Assembly (NCBI GenBank): GCA_020026285.1
Contig: JAHHQS010000056.1
Location: 1 to 22,516 of the forward strand
Reading direction: 5' to 3'
DNA: 22,516 nucleotides
Source: Parabacteroides sp.
Lineage (GTDB): Bacteria; Bacteroidota; Bacteroidia; Bacteroidales; Tannerellaceae
Both the position numbers and the translations under genes were made by a program. Positions 1 to 9,025 of this stretch are shown one piece after another (the first letter of the stretch is position 1; every line of letters begins with the position of its first letter). Under the pieces are notes generated by a model, which was not told the DNA's origin, did no database searches, and was given only the letters and a program-made list of their open reading frames with translations.

Positions 1-61
1 TGTTTGTTCCCAGCAGGCATCCCACATGCGTAAGGCTCAAATTCGTCTTAGGCAACTTCAT
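1..61 (-). CDS. 5' end of a tail-region gene, cut by window edge
   Basis: Only the first 20 codons are present; the visible protein begins [20 protein letters not shown] and stays open to the window edge. The ATG at 61-59 overlaps the TGA of the tail tip gene (ATGA), and a strong Shine-Dalgarno lies 5 nt upstream inside that gene's end. Overlap plus ribosome site make it very likely a real, translationally coupled gene. Position after the tail tip/fibre gene suggests a tail accessory or receptor-binding protein, or the start of the lysis region, but the fragment is too short to name. Confidence 0.6.
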   Translation of the reverse strand, partial: MKLPKTNLSLTHVGCLLGTN

Positions 62-3000
62 GCTGCACCTCCTTTCTCTAATCGTTCCACTCTTTTCTCG
101 AGAGATTGATGTTTTGTATACAATTCGTTCAATCCTACGACAGATACCACAGCCCCTAGAGTCGCATAATCCAGAGCAAAGTATTTCTTTCCGTCTATAC
201 TATCGTAAGGAAGATACTCTGTAACTAGCTGAGGAAAAGTTTTTCTTACATCCTGAGCACTCAAACCTATCCTGATTGTCGGATCATTCACATTATTCCA
301 CTTATATAAGAAGGCCTTCAAATCCTTTATCTTAGGCAGAACATCCGTAACATAACTTTGTACATTCTTTAATCTTATATCGGATGTGTTAACAACATTA
401 CCATTAATAGTTACACCACCTGAGAGATTTGAAAATTGTGCCTGATAGCTTCCTATGAATAATCGTGTCGTATTATCTACTCTCAACGCGAGACTTCCAC
501 TACCATTTACAAAAGGATTTTTTGTCTTAAGAGATATGCCAAGCACCCCGCTATTAGAAATGGTTATGCCATTGTGAATTGTTCCTCCATCCCAACTTGG
601 TCCAGCAGGTCCTCGTTCCCCAGCAGGTCCTTGTGGTCCTGTAGGACCAATATCACCAGTATATCCTCTCGGACCACGTTCTCCTTGTGGTCCAGCAGGT
701 CCTATTGGGCCCGCAGCTCCTTGATACCCCCTCGGTCCTCGAATGTTGACAGATGAAGGAACAGAAGAACTAGAATCGTTAGTCCAAGAGATCACCCCCT
801 CTGAAGAGACTGTTGGCTTCCACACAAGAGCCTTATCGCCACTTCCAGCCGTACAATAAAGTCTTCCATATCCGTCTATCTTGATTGTAACACCGTCTAT
901 CCGTACAAGGCCATACTGGTCATAGCTGCCAACAGGAATATCCATACCTTTAAAGCCTTCCGAGTAGGCAACAACATCCCCTTTCGCAAGAAATGTTCCC
1001 TCAAGGACAAAATTTCCGTTATTCGTTCCGGAGAAATAACCGGCAAGAATGCCGTTATTTTTAAAGCCAAGATCACCACCACTTTCGTATATAGACCATT
1101 TCCTGCTTCCTGACAAGATTAAAGAAGGAACACTCTTGCTTATTGTCAGGTCTCCGGTCATTGTGTCTCCCGCAATTTTTACGAACTTGCCATTGCCGTA
1201 ACCATCTAGCGCGACAATCTGAGAGGACCCTTTTATAAAAAGAGAGGCAGTGTAATCGTTGTAAACAGTTCCCCAGTATGTGTTTTCTTTAAGTACATAC
1301 TCAGCATGCTTGTGGCTTGCCGGAGTAAACACAGTAGGCTTGCCGGCCACATTATCCCAGTCAGTCGGGAATATAGTAGGCTTATCAGTAAGGTCATTCC
1401 ATGAAGAAACACCAGCACCGATATTACCATCCACATAAAGACGGCCATTGTTATCCATCTTTATAGTTTTGTTATCTATCCGCACAAGGCCATACTGGTC
1501 ATAACTGCTAACGGGTAATCCCATACCTTTAATACCTTCGGAGTAGGCAACAAAATCCCCTTTAGAAAACGCAGTATAATCTGTATTTAAAGTCCATTTA
1601 TACGGATCATTAGGAAATCCATTATCGTTAAGATTCCACAAACCTTTATATTGAGCAATACTTTCAAGAATAAGTTTTTGCACTCTTCCATATCCATCTG
1701 TAATAGCTTTATTTAAGTCAGATAAAGCTTTTACTGCATCAATATTTTGATTTGCATTAACAACATTTTCTTTAAGTTCAGTTGTGTTCCCTTTTATAAT
1801 AGTTTCTCCAATAGTTATAGTTTGATATGCTGGGATATCTAATCGTTTTTCTACTTTTAGCACCCGTGTAGAAAGAGCATTGTCGTTCCATTTAAAGACA
1901 ACTGCTTGTCCGATATTTATATCCAGGGAATTTTCTATAAAAGCGACAGGGTTAGAAGGAAAGGTCCTTGAATCACGGTCTTCCTTCTGTTTATTGATTT
2001 CTTTCTGTAAAGCTTCGGCTAATTGTTCTTGAGCTCCTTTTGTATATTCTTCCGGCATACGGATATTAAAGAGGATAACATGATCGCCATCAGCAGGGAT
2101 AAGGCTCACCGTTCCAGGAACAATTAACGTCCCTTCTTGAACAAAATTAATTTCATATTCCTGGGTTTCTTTATGATATGTGAGTTTGAATTCCCGGCCA
2201 TTCAATTGTCCTGATTCAAATTTTACAGACAATTCAAGTCCTGACAACAACATGCCATTGGGATTTTTTTCCTTATCATATTCACTATCTTTGAAATCAA
2301 AGCCAGGAATTTGGAAAAACCAAATAGTATATTTGTCATAAATAGGATTTCCTTGTCCATCAACACCTATTTGGACTTTTTTACCGGAAGAATCTAGTAC
2401 ATCTTTAATATCTCCTCGAACATTAGAGATGGTTAAAGAAGATGAAGGATATATATTGTCAAAATAATATGTTTTAACAAAGACCTCTTCAGGTAGCAAA
2501 TTCGGTTTTATATCGATATATCCTTCAGGATAAATTGAAGGATCAAGAGTAAGACGTTTGTTTACAATACTATTTGTAAACTCACTTTTATAGTCTTGTG
2601 TAATATTGCGAGTAGAGCCAAATGCATAGAATCTAGTATAAAAGCCTTCTCTGTTTTTTGTAATTGTAGGAATCCCAATATTATCGCCTACAGTTAAAAC
2701 TATAGGTGTCCCTTTGACACATTTAGATAAATGAATAACCGAACCATCCACCCAAATTTCAGAATTAAATATATCAGCGATCATATTGGCCCCCTGGAAT
2801 ATTGAAACATTCTGAAAACTCAAAGTCTGCATTTTATCCTGAGCAATAGAAGATTCAATGGAGTATGTATATGTTTCGCCTGTATATTTCTTTATAGCTT
2901 TAATTAATGTCTCCATAAACATTCCGGGATACGCTGTTAAAACCCAATCTGTTTCAACCCCATTATCTGTAATAAGAAAGAATGGTTTTTTACTCCATGA

Positions 3001-3309
3001 AGCAATTTTATCATAAAATTTAGGAGTATACCGATACACCATTTCATTTACAAATGCAGGCTGATAAGGTTCCAATAAAGAATATCTTTTTCCATTATGT
3101 TCAATAAAAGCCCCGATAGGCAATTCTATTAACTCAGAATCCTCCCATGATAAATCGATGAAACATAAGTCCATCAAAATATCAACGCTTTTACAAGTAT
3201 CTGTTATTAATACAGATTTAAGTATTTTACCGGATATATCTTTTATGTCGATCATATCCCCAAAGTTTGTAAAACAAAAAAATGGAAGCCATATATAAAT
3301 GACTCCCAT
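58..3309 (-). CDS. Tail tip/fibre protein with collagen stretch and S74 chaperone
   Basis: This 1083-aa protein combines a tail-tip-like N-terminal part (about residues 1-540) with a fibre-like C-terminal half. Residues 858-905 are 16 uninterrupted Gly-X-Y triplets (GPR, GYQ, GPI, GER and others), expected to form a collagen-like trimeric rod. From residue 976 the sequence SDIRLKN, followed by LSAQDV around 1016, matches the peptidase S74 intramolecular chaperone of endosialidase, which helps the trimer fold and then cuts itself off at that Ser. The protein ends in a short coiled coil. Residues 583-623 and 776-816 are near-duplicates. It follows the distal tail gene, as a tip/fibre gene should. 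The start is uncertain: Met19 (ATG at 3255) begins MIDIKDISG, which looks like a more natural N-terminus than the first Met. Receptor binding is inferred. Confidence 0.85.
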   Translation of the reverse strand: MGVIYIWLPFFCFTNFGDMIDIKDISGKILKSVLITDTCKSVDILMDLCFIDLSWEDSELIELPIGAFIEHNGKRYSLLEPYQPAFVNEMVYRYTPKFYDKIASWSKKPFFLITDNGVETDWVLTAYPGMFMETLIKAIKKYTGETYTYSIESSIAQDKMQTLSFQNVSIFQGANMIADIFNSEIWVDGSVIHLSKCVKGTPIVLTVGDNIGIPTITKNREGFYTRFYAFGSTRNITQDYKSEFTNSIVNKRLTLDPSIYPEGYIDIKPNLLPEEVFVKTYYFDNIYPSSSLTISNVRGDIKDVLDSSGKKVQIGVDGQGNPIYDKYTIWFFQIPGFDFKDSEYDKEKNPNGMLLSGLELSVKFESGQLNGREFKLTYHKETQEYEINFVQEGTLIVPGTVSLIPADGDHVILFNIRMPEEYTKGAQEQLAEALQKEINKQKEDRDSRTFPSNPVAFIENSLDINIGQAVVFKWNDNALSTRVLKVEKRLDIPAYQTITIGETIIKGNTTELKENVVNANQNIDAVKALSDLNKAITDGYGRVQKLILESIAQYKGLWNLNDNGFPNDPYKWTLNTDYTAFSKGDFVAYSEGIKGMGLPVSSYDQYGLVRIDNKTIKMDNNGRLYVDGNIGAGVSSWNDLTDKPTIFPTDWDNVAGKPTVFTPASHKHAEYVLKENTYWGTVYNDYTASLFIKGSSQIVALDGYGNGKFVKIAGDTMTGDLTISKSVPSLILSGSRKWSIYESGGDLGFKNNGILAGYFSGTNNGNFVLEGTFLAKGDVVAYSEGFKGMDIPVGSYDQYGLVRIDGVTIKIDGYGRLYCTAGSGDKALVWKPTVSSEGVISWTNDSSSSVPSSVNIRGPRGYQGAAGPIGPAGPQGERGPRGYTGDIGPTGPQGPAGERGPAGPSWDGGTIHNGITISNSGVLGISLKTKNPFVNGSGSLALRVDNTTRLFIGSYQAQFSNLSGGVTINGNVVNTSDIRLKNVQSYVTDVLPKIKDLKAFLYKWNNVNDPTIRIGLSAQDVRKTFPQLVTEYLPYDSIDGKKYFALDYATLGAVVSVVGLNELYTKHQSLEKRVERLEKGGAA
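67..73 (-). promoter_or_regulatory. Strong Shine-Dalgarno for the left-edge gene
   Basis: On the minus strand the sequence AGGAGGTG precedes the ATG at 61 with a short spacer. It sits in the last codons (Gly-Gly-Ala-Ala) of the tail tip gene. Most genes in this window, as is usual in Bacteroidota, have no such clear site, so this one decides the start of the fragment. Confidence 0.65.
595..738 (-). repeat. Collagen-like Gly-X-Y coding repeat
   Basis: Sixteen consecutive Gly-X-Y codon triplets, rich in GlyProX and including GER and GYT. In phage fibres such stretches form trimeric rods. The DNA is locally repetitive (recurrent GGTCCTGCTGG-like units on the minus strand) and so may vary in length between relatives. 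Confidence 0.9.
862..984 (-). repeat. Internal duplication, copy 2, in the tail tip/fibre gene
   Basis: Encodes residues about 776-816 of the tail protein (core [13 protein letters not shown]). It matches the segment 579 bp away at 1441-1563 in both DNA and protein. The unit spans 41 codons, in frame, so it is a duplicated fibre module. Confidence 0.8.
1441..1563 (-). repeat. Internal duplication, copy 1, in the tail tip/fibre gene
   Basis: Encodes residues about 583-623 (core [13 protein letters not shown]). It pairs with the copy at 862-984. Both contain VAYSEG, then KGM, then a YGLVRID strand and end with GRLY, so the module was duplicated in frame. Confidence 0.8.
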
Positions 3310-3333
3310 TCAAAACAATAGAAAGAATGTTTG

Positions 3334-3753
3334 TTATTCTCTGTTTTTAGGATTCGGCTCCTCAAAACGAGCACTGAATTTTGAAAAATCTCTTTTTGTA
3401 TTCAGAGCATAGGAAATGTTTTTTCCCATATAAATCAGATGATATACTTCACTGTTCAGAGCAGGAATTTTAACATCGAATGTTCCTTTTTCCAATTCTG
3501 TTTGAAAAGACTTTTTCTTGATTTGATAGTCTTGTGCAGATTCTCCTGTAATAGTAAAGCCTAATGTCATTTCACGAGAGTCTACCTTTGCGTTAACTAC
3601 TGAAACCCTTTTACCATGTTCCAATCTGCTTTTGTTTTCAATATACTCTTTCATGGGGAGTATGGCATCTATTGTGTCAAGAAAGCCGTTGCCCATATTG
3701 ATACCCCATGTAGTCCAGGCATCCTTGCCGTTTATAAAAAGTTCTCCTGTCAT
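3334..3753 (-). CDS. Distal tail (Dit-like) protein
   Basis: A 139-aa protein (MTGELFINGKDAWTTWGI...) in the slot between tape measure and tail tip, where siphophages carry the distal tail protein that forms the ring joining tube and tip. Its N-terminal 'FINGKDAWTTWGI' stretch and the PMKEYIE segment near residues 33-39 resemble small tail proteins of Bacteroides prophages. It overlaps the upstream gene by 4 bp (ATGA at 3750-3753), so the two are coupled. It is much shorter than classical Dit proteins (about 250 aa), so it may be only the N-terminal hub domain. The function is inferred from position and general resemblance. Confidence 0.6.
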   Translation of the reverse strand: MTGELFINGKDAWTTWGINMGNGFLDTIDAILPMKEYIENKSRLEHGKRVSVVNAKVDSREMTLGFTITGESAQDYQIKKKSFQTELEKGTFDVKIPALNSEVYHLIYMGKNISYALNTKRDFSKFSARFEEPNPKNRE

Positions 3754-4160
3754 AATAAAATCCTTCCTGTTCCATCATTAACAATCTTATATTCACCTCC
3801 AAAATTCTCTATCATGACTACAGCATTGTCTCTTAATCTGATTTCTGCTGAAGCACCATGCATGAGAATAATTTTATAGACTTTATCCAATCCTGAATAG
3901 GACAACACTCCTCTACAATGAATGAGAGCGATGTCTTCATTTATACACCTTGTTTCTGTTTCGACAAAAACATTATAGGTCTTGACATTATCTTTAATAG
4001 AACGGAACATATCCAGGGTAGGGAAGTCCTTCTTTTTACAAAATTCTCGTCCCTGGGGAGAAAAGAACAGTTCACATAGACTCCTCCAGTTAGTTGCATT
4101 GTCTGTTTTTTTACATGCACCTAAAAGAACTGCTTTTTTTATTATATCATCTACTGTCAT
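3750..4160 (-). CDS. Small tail-region protein of unknown function
   Basis: A 136-aa protein with no motif I recognise. It starts MTVDDIIKKAVLLGACKKT, is soluble, carries five Cys residues and ends in a beta-rich segment. It overlaps the tape measure stop and the distal tail start by 4 bp each, so it is an integral part of the tail operon. Placement between tape measure and distal tail proteins suggests a tail initiator or baseplate accessory role. That is position-based inference only. Confidence 0.6.
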   Translation of the reverse strand: MTVDDIIKKAVLLGACKKTDNATNWRSLCELFFSPQGREFCKKKDFPTLDMFRSIKDNVKTYNVFVETETRCINEDIALIHCRGVLSYSGLDKVYKIILMHGASAEIRLRDNAVVMIENFGGEYKIVNDGTGRILL

Positions 4161-7100
4161 AACTTGCTTGTATTAAGTTTAACTTCCGCAATATCTTTTT
4201 GAATTTCTTTAATAGGTTTTACTATCGCTCCGGTATTCTCCCTGATCTGTTGTAATTCCAGATAGGAGTTTGCAAGAATGGTCCTTGTCTCGTCGGCTAT
4301 ATTGCTTATTCCTTGAATATCCAATCTCATGTCAGAGATAGAACCTTTAATCTCTGTAATAGCAGTTGTCTGTTGAGCAACCTGCATTTCAACCCTGACT
4401 CCCGTCTCCTGTAAAGCTGTGAAACGTCCATTAAGTTCAGAACCGGTTTCCTGGCTCATTGTTTCAAAACCTCCAGCAGTAGCTTTCTGTGGATCGTTCC
4501 TCTTGTCTTTATCAAACAGACTCTCTGCCCAACCGAACTGCTTGTCCAAATCTTTCTGCAATTCTTCGGCCATATTGTAAATATAATCTTGTTCCCAACC
4601 AGATAATACATTGTCAGCATAGAACTCCTGTAGCTTCTGTCTGATTTTCTCCATGGAGCCTGAAGCTTTTACTGCAGCTTTGATTGACTCTGTAACCATT
4701 TGCTGCATCATCCTCTTGACAACTTCTTTCGCAGATTCAGCACGATTCTCTCCGGAAGTCCAGGCTTCAGCATAAGCCGAAGAAAAACTATCAATAGCAG
4801 ACTTCAAATCTTCTCCGAAGATGGCATCAACAGCTTTCTCTTTGTTATCTGCTATGGCTTCATTGATATCGTTGATTTGTTCTTGCCAATCCTTTATTCT
4901 GTCTTTATCAGTTTTTTTCTTATCTTCTTCTTCCTTTATCTGATTCTGAATAAGGACTTTCTGTTGTTCAAGAAGTGTATTCTGATCTTCAATAAGACTT
5001 TTTGCTTCATTGCTATAGGCTTTCTGAATAGACTTGTCTAACTTCTCATAGGAATGGTCTAATACATCAATCTGATTCTGTAAACGTTGGATTCTCTTTT
5101 CATTCTTTGCATCGTGAATCTTTGCAATAGCTGCTCCTAGTGAAGACACAACGCCTATAGCAGCTCCGGCTGCAGAACTGATAGGACCGAACATTGCTCC
5201 AGCTTTGGCTCCATTCATGGCTGAGCCAATTGTATCCATTGCTACATTTAATCCATCAGCAACACCGTTCATAAGATCACTGCCGAAGGCATCGCCAAGT
5301 TTAGAAAATGAATTTGAGAGAAAATCTACAGACTGCTTGATATTGGAAACACCCATCGAGACCAGTTCTAGTGCTTCAGAAAGTTTTTTCTTTTCATTTC
5401 CGGCATTGATAATTCGTTTCAATCCTTCAGCTACCTGATCATAAGCAGGACGTAACTTATCTGCAGCTTCTTTGTTCTCTTTAAAAGCAACAGATATCTG
5501 TCTCATCTTTTCAGGATCTTTGCTCCATATCTCGAACTGCTCTTTGGTGATTCCTAGCTCAATACCTTTTCCTTCATTCCATTTTTTATTACGAAGAAAT
5601 TCTAAAGCTTCACTTCCTCTTTCTGTAAGGTCTATTAATTCTTCCAAGGAACGTTCAGACATATCGCCAAATAGCTGTACAATGGCATTTGTCGTTTCTT
5701 CTGTTTCTGCATCAAGGTCAGCCAGTTCCTGTTTCATCTGTTCAGAGAAAGTAAGTTTTGCACCCTCTGTCTCTGCATTTTTCATTTTATCATTATAGAT
5801 ATCAATAATCGCCTGACGTTTCTGCATGAAAGTTCCATATTCTTTCAGATATTCATTCATGGCATTACGTTCATTGGCTATATCCTTTTCTATCTCTTCA
5901 GGAGTGATTAAAGAGACGTCTTCATCTTGTACAGAAATAGTCATTGGCTTTGGTGTATCTGTCCGATTCCTTTCATTTTTCTTTTGTTGTGATAAAACCC
6001 TCTGTCCTGTTAACCTTTCATAAGCCTCTCTTGCAGCATCTTTCTTTTTTCTTGATTCTAATACTTCATTTTCCTTTGCGTCTTTGTCTCTTTCTATTTT
6101 ATCATATTCTGCCTTTGCTTCTTCCCATGCTTCTTTAGCTTCTTCAACAGCTTTTTTATAGGTCCTTTCCGTTGTCTCGGAGTTTGCCTTCAATATTTTT
6201 TGGCTATAGCTTTCAAGTCCTTTTTTCTGCTCTGCTAAATAAGCTTCTTCTTCAGCAATTTTCTGGCTATTGTCCACCTTAACTTGTGTTCCGGTATACA
6301 TGTCAACATAAAGAGCCTTTCCATTCTCTGCACGAAGTTTTTTAAGCTTTTGCTCTGATTCTTCTATATTTCGAACATAATTATCATAAACGTTTGTATC
6401 ACGTTCCTGATTGAGAATCTTATTTGCTTTAGCTAAATCCAATACAGCTAATTCTTCACGCTTATAAGCACTTGTTATAGACGGAGACAACTTTTGCAAT
6501 TGTTCATAAGCCGTAACCTTTGCGAGTTCAGTCTCGGATTCATCTTGAATAACCCTTATAAGAGATTCGACCTGATTCTTTCTTTCAGCTTCCTGTTTGG
6601 TGAATTTTTCCTGTTCATCGTTGAGTTTCTTCTGAGCTCTTTCTGCTGCAGTCGTTGAATCTCGCAATGTCCATAGTACAGCCACAAGCCCTGCTATAGC
6701 TGTCGCAACTGCCACATAGGGATTTGTAAGCATGGAAGCATTTAATAACATCTGAGCCTTTCTTGCAGCTATTCTGACGTTTGTCAGGGCTATTTCAGCT
6801 AGAGTGTGTTTGCTTGTTGCCATTGTTGTTAAGGCTAAAGCAGTCCTGTATACTCCATAAGTTCCAACAAGACCAACTAAAACCTTTCCTACAGTTTCAT
6901 AATTCTCTATCAAAGCTGTTACAGCCTGAGTACTTTTTATTATAACTCCTTGAGATGATTTACCTATCTCGTTCAGCATCATTTCTGTAGCTTCCTGCAT
7001 CATGGATATCTGTCCAGGAATAGTTTTTGCACCTTCTGCAGCCATCCCAAAGAATTTTCCGCCTTCACTTGTAGCATCAATAAAAGCCTGTTGAACCATC

Positions 7101-7849
7101 TGGGCAGATATGGCACCCTTGCTCATCTGCTCCTTTAGCTTACCTATTTCAACCCCTGTTTTTTCTGAAATCTGTTTGAGAGGATTGAATCCTGCGTTGA
7201 TCATCTGATTCAGGTCCTGCCCCATCAGCTTACCTGCAGCCGACATCTGAGAGAATGCCAGGGCTAGAGAATTAAAGTGGACCGTATCACCCATGGAGAT
7301 ATCGCCCATAGCTTTCAGATATTTAATGGAATCTTGAGCTTCTATACCGAATCCCATCATCATCTTTAATGCTCCAGCCATATCTTTAGTATTCAATGGA
7401 GAAATTAAAGCGTAATCTTTAATCTGCTTCATAAGATCATCTAACTGGTCCTTGTTATCGCCAAGGAGAACACCAATAGATGTTTGCATGGATTCAAATT
7501 CACCTCTGACTCGAATAACTTCTGAGCCTAGTTGCTTTAATGCCGTTACTCCTCCTATAACACCTAACAGCTTTCCAAAAGAAAGGCTGAATCTCTCACT
7601 TGACCGAGAAGCCTCTTCCATTTTTTTCTTCAGGTTATTTTCCATTGCAGCTCCGGCTTCTGCTGCCAGGGAAACCAGTTCTTTCATTTCTTTTCTAGTA
7701 GAACTTAACTGTTCTTCTAATTTTTTTATACTAGAAGAAGATGATGTCGCATTCATTTTACGAAGCTGGTCTTCCAGTTTCTTGCATTCCTCTCTCAACC
7801 GTAAAACCTTTTCGTAGTCAGCTTCTACTTTAAAATATAATGTACTCAT
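4157..7849 (-). CDS. Tail tape measure protein
   Basis: At 1230 aa it is the longest gene here. It sets tail length and is threaded inside the tube. Residues about 1-85 are a coiled coil (KKLEEQLSSTRKEMKELV). Residues about 85-310 match the tape measure N-terminal domain, with MQTSIGVLLGD, SPLNTKDMAGALKMMMGFG, GDISMGD and GQDLNQMINAGFNPL. Two hydrophobic segments follow near residues 320-395, then long charged coiled coils, a Gly/Ala-rich hydrophobic segment around 890-930, and a further coiled region to the C-terminus. Its ATG at 7849 overlaps the stop of the frameshifted chaperone product (ATGA). The length implies a tail of very roughly 180 nm by the usual 1.5 angstrom per residue rule. 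Confidence 0.93.
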   Translation of the reverse strand: MSTLYFKVEADYEKVLRLREECKKLEDQLRKMNATSSSSSIKKLEEQLSSTRKEMKELVSLAAEAGAAMENNLKKKMEEASRSSERFSLSFGKLLGVIGGVTALKQLGSEVIRVRGEFESMQTSIGVLLGDNKDQLDDLMKQIKDYALISPLNTKDMAGALKMMMGFGIEAQDSIKYLKAMGDISMGDTVHFNSLALAFSQMSAAGKLMGQDLNQMINAGFNPLKQISEKTGVEIGKLKEQMSKGAISAQMVQQAFIDATSEGGKFFGMAAEGAKTIPGQISMMQEATEMMLNEIGKSSQGVIIKSTQAVTALIENYETVGKVLVGLVGTYGVYRTALALTTMATSKHTLAEIALTNVRIAARKAQMLLNASMLTNPYVAVATAIAGLVAVLWTLRDSTTAAERAQKKLNDEQEKFTKQEAERKNQVESLIRVIQDESETELAKVTAYEQLQKLSPSITSAYKREELAVLDLAKANKILNQERDTNVYDNYVRNIEESEQKLKKLRAENGKALYVDMYTGTQVKVDNSQKIAEEEAYLAEQKKGLESYSQKILKANSETTERTYKKAVEEAKEAWEEAKAEYDKIERDKDAKENEVLESRKKKDAAREAYERLTGQRVLSQQKKNERNRTDTPKPMTISVQDEDVSLITPEEIEKDIANERNAMNEYLKEYGTFMQKRQAIIDIYNDKMKNAETEGAKLTFSEQMKQELADLDAETEETTNAIVQLFGDMSERSLEELIDLTERGSEALEFLRNKKWNEGKGIELGITKEQFEIWSKDPEKMRQISVAFKENKEAADKLRPAYDQVAEGLKRIINAGNEKKKLSEALELVSMGVSNIKQSVDFLSNSFSKLGDAFGSDLMNGVADGLNVAMDTIGSAMNGAKAGAMFGPISSAAGAAIGVVSSLGAAIAKIHDAKNEKRIQRLQNQIDVLDHSYEKLDKSIQKAYSNEAKSLIEDQNTLLEQQKVLIQNQIKEEEDKKKTDKDRIKDWQEQINDINEAIADNKEKAVDAIFGEDLKSAIDSFSSAYAEAWTSGENRAESAKEVVKRMMQQMVTESIKAAVKASGSMEKIRQKLQEFYADNVLSGWEQDYIYNMAEELQKDLDKQFGWAESLFDKDKRNDPQKATAGGFETMSQETGSELNGRFTALQETGVRVEMQVAQQTTAITEIKGSISDMRLDIQGISNIADETRTILANSYLELQQIRENTGAIVKPIKEIQKDIAEVKLNTSKL

Positions 7850-8432
7850 TTGGACTTGTTTTTTATCATTTTAAATTTAGGATTATCTCTTGCTGATTTA
7901 TATACCATAACCTCACCTGTCACCTCATGGAATTTGTCTTTTTGCATGATTAGTAGGTTTTTATAAGGTATTTCATAAACCACTTCTTTATATGACAAAT
8001 GCAGAACTTCAATGAACGATGCTATCTGTCCAAGCAGGCAGTTATTCCCTGCAGTCAGGGTTTTGCTATCAGTTCCGCTACGTTCTTGGCTAAAACTGAT
8101 AGCTTGGTAAAATTTTCAACAGAAATCATAGAATAGGAGACAACAAGAGCATTTACGATTTCCTCAAAAGTTCCATGACTGAGTGTTTTGGAAAGTTTGG
8201 CACTACCACATATAAACCAGGATAATGCCTTGCATAAATCTTCGGAGTTTTTTAGACCTTTCAAGGCATCCTCAATATTGTTTTCTCCTCCGAAATCTGA
8301 CAAATATTTACCAGCTCCAGCCAATCGGTATATGGTTGGGGATGGAACAAAATATACTTTATCATTAACAATAACAGTCTTTGAATCTTCTCCAATGATT
8401 GCATCTGTTACTAATTTAGATCCTATACTCAT
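7846..8432 (-). CDS. Tail assembly chaperone, -1 frameshift fusion (gpGT-like)
   Basis: If ribosomes slip back one base at 8109-8115, the 108 residues from the chaperone start continue into an otherwise unassigned 87-codon frame. That gives a 195-aa protein ending at 7846. The extension has no stop, reads like protein (LLGQIASFIEVLHLSY, then YEIPYKNLLIMQKDK), and its TGA overlaps the tape measure ATG. No plausible start codon precedes its conserved-looking part, so independent translation is unlikely. In lambda the G and GT proteins made this way coat the tape measure protein during tube assembly. Position, reading frame and signal all fit; the fusion itself is inferred from sequence. Confidence 0.82.
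8055..8432 (-). CDS. Tail assembly chaperone (gpG-like, unshifted product)
   Basis: A 125-aa protein between the major tail protein and the tape measure gene. It begins MSIGSKLVTDAIIGEDSKTV; residues 19-33 (TVIVNDKVYFVPSPT) form a beta hairpin-like segment and the rest is helical. Sequence similarity to lambda gpG is not visible. The role comes from gene order and from the frameshift signal near codon 107. The normal product ends at a TGA at 8055-8057, only 17 codons after the slip site, so shifted and unshifted proteins share residues 1-108. A terminator precedes the gene, so it may be expressed by read-through or from an unrecognised promoter. Confidence 0.75.
   Translation of the reverse strand: MSIGSKLVTDAIIGEDSKTVIVNDKVYFVPSPTIYRLAGAGKYLSDFGGENNIEDALKGLKNSEDLCKALSWFICGSAKLSKTLSHGTFEEIVNALVVSYSMISVENFTKLSVLAKNVAELIAKP
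8066..8115 (-). promoter_or_regulatory. Programmed -1 ribosomal frameshift signal
   Basis: The slippery heptamer A_AAT_TTT lies at 8115-8109 in the chaperone frame (codons Asn107-Phe108). A 6-nt spacer ACCAAG follows, then a perfect 9-bp stem, CTATCAGTT (8102-8094) with AACTGATAG (8074-8066) around a 19-nt loop. Heptamer, spacer length and downstream stem all match known -1 signals. A second small hairpin (CCCTG/CAGGG) lies just beyond, over the zero-frame stop. Confidence 0.82.
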
Positions 8433-8437
8433 AATTT

Positions 8438-8476
8438 GAAAAAATAAAGGCGAACGAATAAACCACCCGCCCGCCT
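8438..8476 (-). terminator. Intrinsic terminator after the major tail gene
   Basis: On the minus strand AGGCGGGCG (8476-8468) pairs with CGTTCGCCT (8456-8448) over 9 pairs including two G-U. The loop is 11 nt and the tail is TTTATTTTTT. It sits between the major tail protein and the chaperone gene, where a partial terminator would make tube protein more abundant than tape measure and tip proteins. Confidence 0.75.
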
Positions 8477-8499
8477 AAAATTGTAACCTGTATTTGATA

Positions 8500-9024
8500 T
8501 TAATCCTGTAAAGCCTTATCTGCTACATCAAACCAATATTCAGATCCGATTCCTGAAGATCCTTCTTCCGGAATAGCCTGGATACCGATTGCAATTGCAT
8601 CATCAGTACTTTTCCCTGTACCGATAATATTTGCATTTGGAAAGATTATACAAACATCATCTTCTGTTACTGCATATAATGCTTTGTGGATTTGTGCAGC
8701 CTTTCCTCGTTTCCATGAAGTTGCTGTAGCTGTACCACCTTGTAAATCGGCTTTTGTTTGGAAATCGTATTTACCAATGGCAAAAGATATTTTTACATCA
8801 CCGGGTTCCACATTTGAACGATAGATCTGGCCGGTCAATTGGTTCTTGTATTTGTCAACAGCAGCTTCTGCTTCTTCATATTGGAATGTTCCTTGATGAG
8901 AGTTTGTTATCTTTGTAGCAGCGTCAAAAGCTGCCTTGATACCTTCTTCTGTAGGTTCAGCTCCCAAAGGTTCCGCATAACGCAATTTCTTAATTTTAAT
9001 TGCTGAAATTTCTCTTCCTGACAT
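8500..9024 (-). CDS. Major tail (tube) protein
   Basis: A 174-aa protein expected to form the tail tube. It follows the tail-completion gene and precedes the tail chaperone gene, the fixed siphophage position. It contains FQYEEAEAAVDKYKNQLTG, then GDVKISFAIGKYDFQTKADLQGGTATATSWKRG, a beta-rich stretch typical of tube proteins. The C-terminal part (ALYAVTEDDVCIIFPNANIIGTGK) looks like the second half of the barrel. I chose the ATG at 9024, which gives MSGREISAIKIKKLRYAEPLG and leaves one base after the preceding stop; the longer form would need a TTG start and overlap the neighbour. A terminator follows. Confidence 0.72.
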   Translation of the reverse strand: MSGREISAIKIKKLRYAEPLGAEPTEEGIKAAFDAATKITNSHQGTFQYEEAEAAVDKYKNQLTGQIYRSNVEPGDVKISFAIGKYDFQTKADLQGGTATATSWKRGKAAQIHKALYAVTEDDVCIIFPNANIIGTGKSTDDAIAIGIQAIPEEGSSGIGSEYWFDVADKALQD

Positions 9025-9025
9025 A

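Noticed and set aside
574..756. Plus-strand Ser-rich frame across the collagen segment
   Set aside because: It is the antisense image of Gly-Pro codon repeats; the composition is explained by the repeat and no gene context supports it.
58..3309. Diversity-generating retroelement variable region in the tail gene
   Set aside because: No reverse transcriptase, template repeat or typical C-lectin end is present here. The near repeats are in-frame module copies without adenine-specific changes.
4700..7817. Plus-strand open frames opposite the tape measure gene
   Set aside because: They mirror a long helical, Ser/Leu-poor coding frame on the other strand, show low-complexity Ser/Phe-rich products, and have no ribosome sites or family motifs.
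8055..8070. A_AAA_CCC near the chaperone stop as the slip site
   Set aside because: The Lys tRNA could re-pair but Pro on ACC would mismatch at the first base. The A_AAT_TTT heptamer upstream fits fully and has spacer and stem.
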